A stretch of DNA of 64,000 bases from positions 992,001-1,056,000 of the forward strand of contig CP136496.1 of NCBI GenBank assembly GCA_032768795.1, written 5' to 3'. The stretch comes from Tremella fuciformis. Its lineage: Eukaryota > Basidiomycota > Tremellomycetes > Tremellales > Tremellaceae. The position numbers were made by a program, and so were the translations under genes. The notes under the pieces were generated by a model that saw nothing but the letters and a program-made list of their open reading frames with translations, ran no database searches and had not been told where the DNA came from. Shown piece by piece: positions 63,520 to 64,000 of the stretch. The first letter of the stretch is position 1, and each line of letters starts with the position of its first letter.

Positions 63520-64000
63520 CTCGGTGAGAGGCGAGGTGCCTGTTCTTGACCAATTCGCGATAGATAGGTTTCTCGGCTGCTATCTCACAAGTGCCGTCGA
63601 GGATATGTGCATGTCGGGGACAGGCGAATGCGAGGCGCGTGTGTTGATGTGTCGAAGGAGGGCGCTCCGACAGGCTGAGACAGGCTCTCTTGATGTCGGA
63701 ATGGCCACGAGGGGAGTCGACCGAAGTTTGTAGGGGACCTCGAGGTGATCGGCTTCGAAGCGAGTCGTCGTTACTGTGAGAGGGGTATACGGGCCGTAAA
63801 GACAGTTGTAATGATACAGAGAGAAGAGAGAAGAGAGAGACCAAGGTTGATTCGAGGTGGTTGATTGAAGACGATCCGAGCTTTGAGTTGTTGTTGCCCT
63901 GAAAACCACGCGCGTTTCGACGTTTCAGGTTCACCAGGCGAAATTTGATCCCGTTCTACGAGGTCCGACTGACCGGTAACTTGGACGATAACCGTGAGGC
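63520..64000. other. RAX2 upstream region, nothing else recognised
   Basis: Presumed promoter and leader of RAX2. Pyrimidine-rich on the coding (minus) strand around 63810-63850. No supported ORF. Confidence 0.5.

Noticed and set aside
62624..63934. 436-codon minus-strand ORF
   Set aside because: Alternative frame of the RAX2 first exon; the other frame has the signal peptide and propeller repeats.

Overview
This window comes from a fungal nuclear genome, most likely a basidiomycete yeast of the Tremellomycetes type. Genes lie compactly on both strands. Almost all are interrupted by very short GT..AG introns of about 36 to 60 bases, and the conserved proteins (Rpb2, SmF, RanGAP, Mpe1, Erv1, Fes1, Ebp2, Rax2, Ypk9) are eukaryotic and fungal. 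The class is an inference from intron size, GC-rich coding sequence and protein character. CDS spans below run from start codon to stop codon and include introns.

Layout. 0.9-5.4 kb: a tyrosyl-DNA phosphodiesterase and RanGAP. 5.6-7.6 kb: the spliceosomal protein SmF, then a perfect 683-bp tandem duplication packed with hairpins that sits in the promoter shared with an RWD-domain gene. 8.7-11.7 kb: a gene whose C-terminus looks like a catalytically dead XPF-type nuclease with an HhH module, possibly a Zip2/SHOC1-like meiotic factor. 11.7-23.3 kb: a membrane protein, a P5B ATPase (Ypk9/ATP13A2), a small unknown ORF, Fes1 and an Adp1-type ABC transporter. 24.3-34.9 kb: a putative prenylated small protein, Rpb2, Ebp2, an unknown protein and the arginine enzyme Arg7.

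34.97-40.46 kb is a complete, apparently young Ty1/copia retrotransposon. It has identical 117-bp LTRs, a 5-bp target duplication, a single intact polyprotein and a primer site that matches the anticodon arm of tRNA-Lys(UUU). It lies between ARG7 and MPE1. Next come Mpe1, Erv1, a cis-prenyltransferase (Rer2) and a SAP-domain mitochondrial-type protein. 46.58-50.57 kb is a non-LTR retrotransposon with a restriction-like endonuclease, bounded by an 11-bp target duplication, with its coding region spread over three overlapping frames. 51-63.5 kb holds a kelch-repeat membrane protein, an Atos-type protein, an uncharacterised single-pass membrane protein and Rax2 with a C-terminal SH3 domain.

There is no sign of a single pathway cluster. 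The genes are dispersed housekeeping and cell-surface functions with three transposon-like intrusions, two of them in divergent promoters. The best candidates for something undescribed are the hairpin-dense tandem repeat, the half-tRNA-type primer site, the dead-XPF-like gene and the three-frame LINE. No complete tRNA or rRNA gene and no CRISPR array was recognised.
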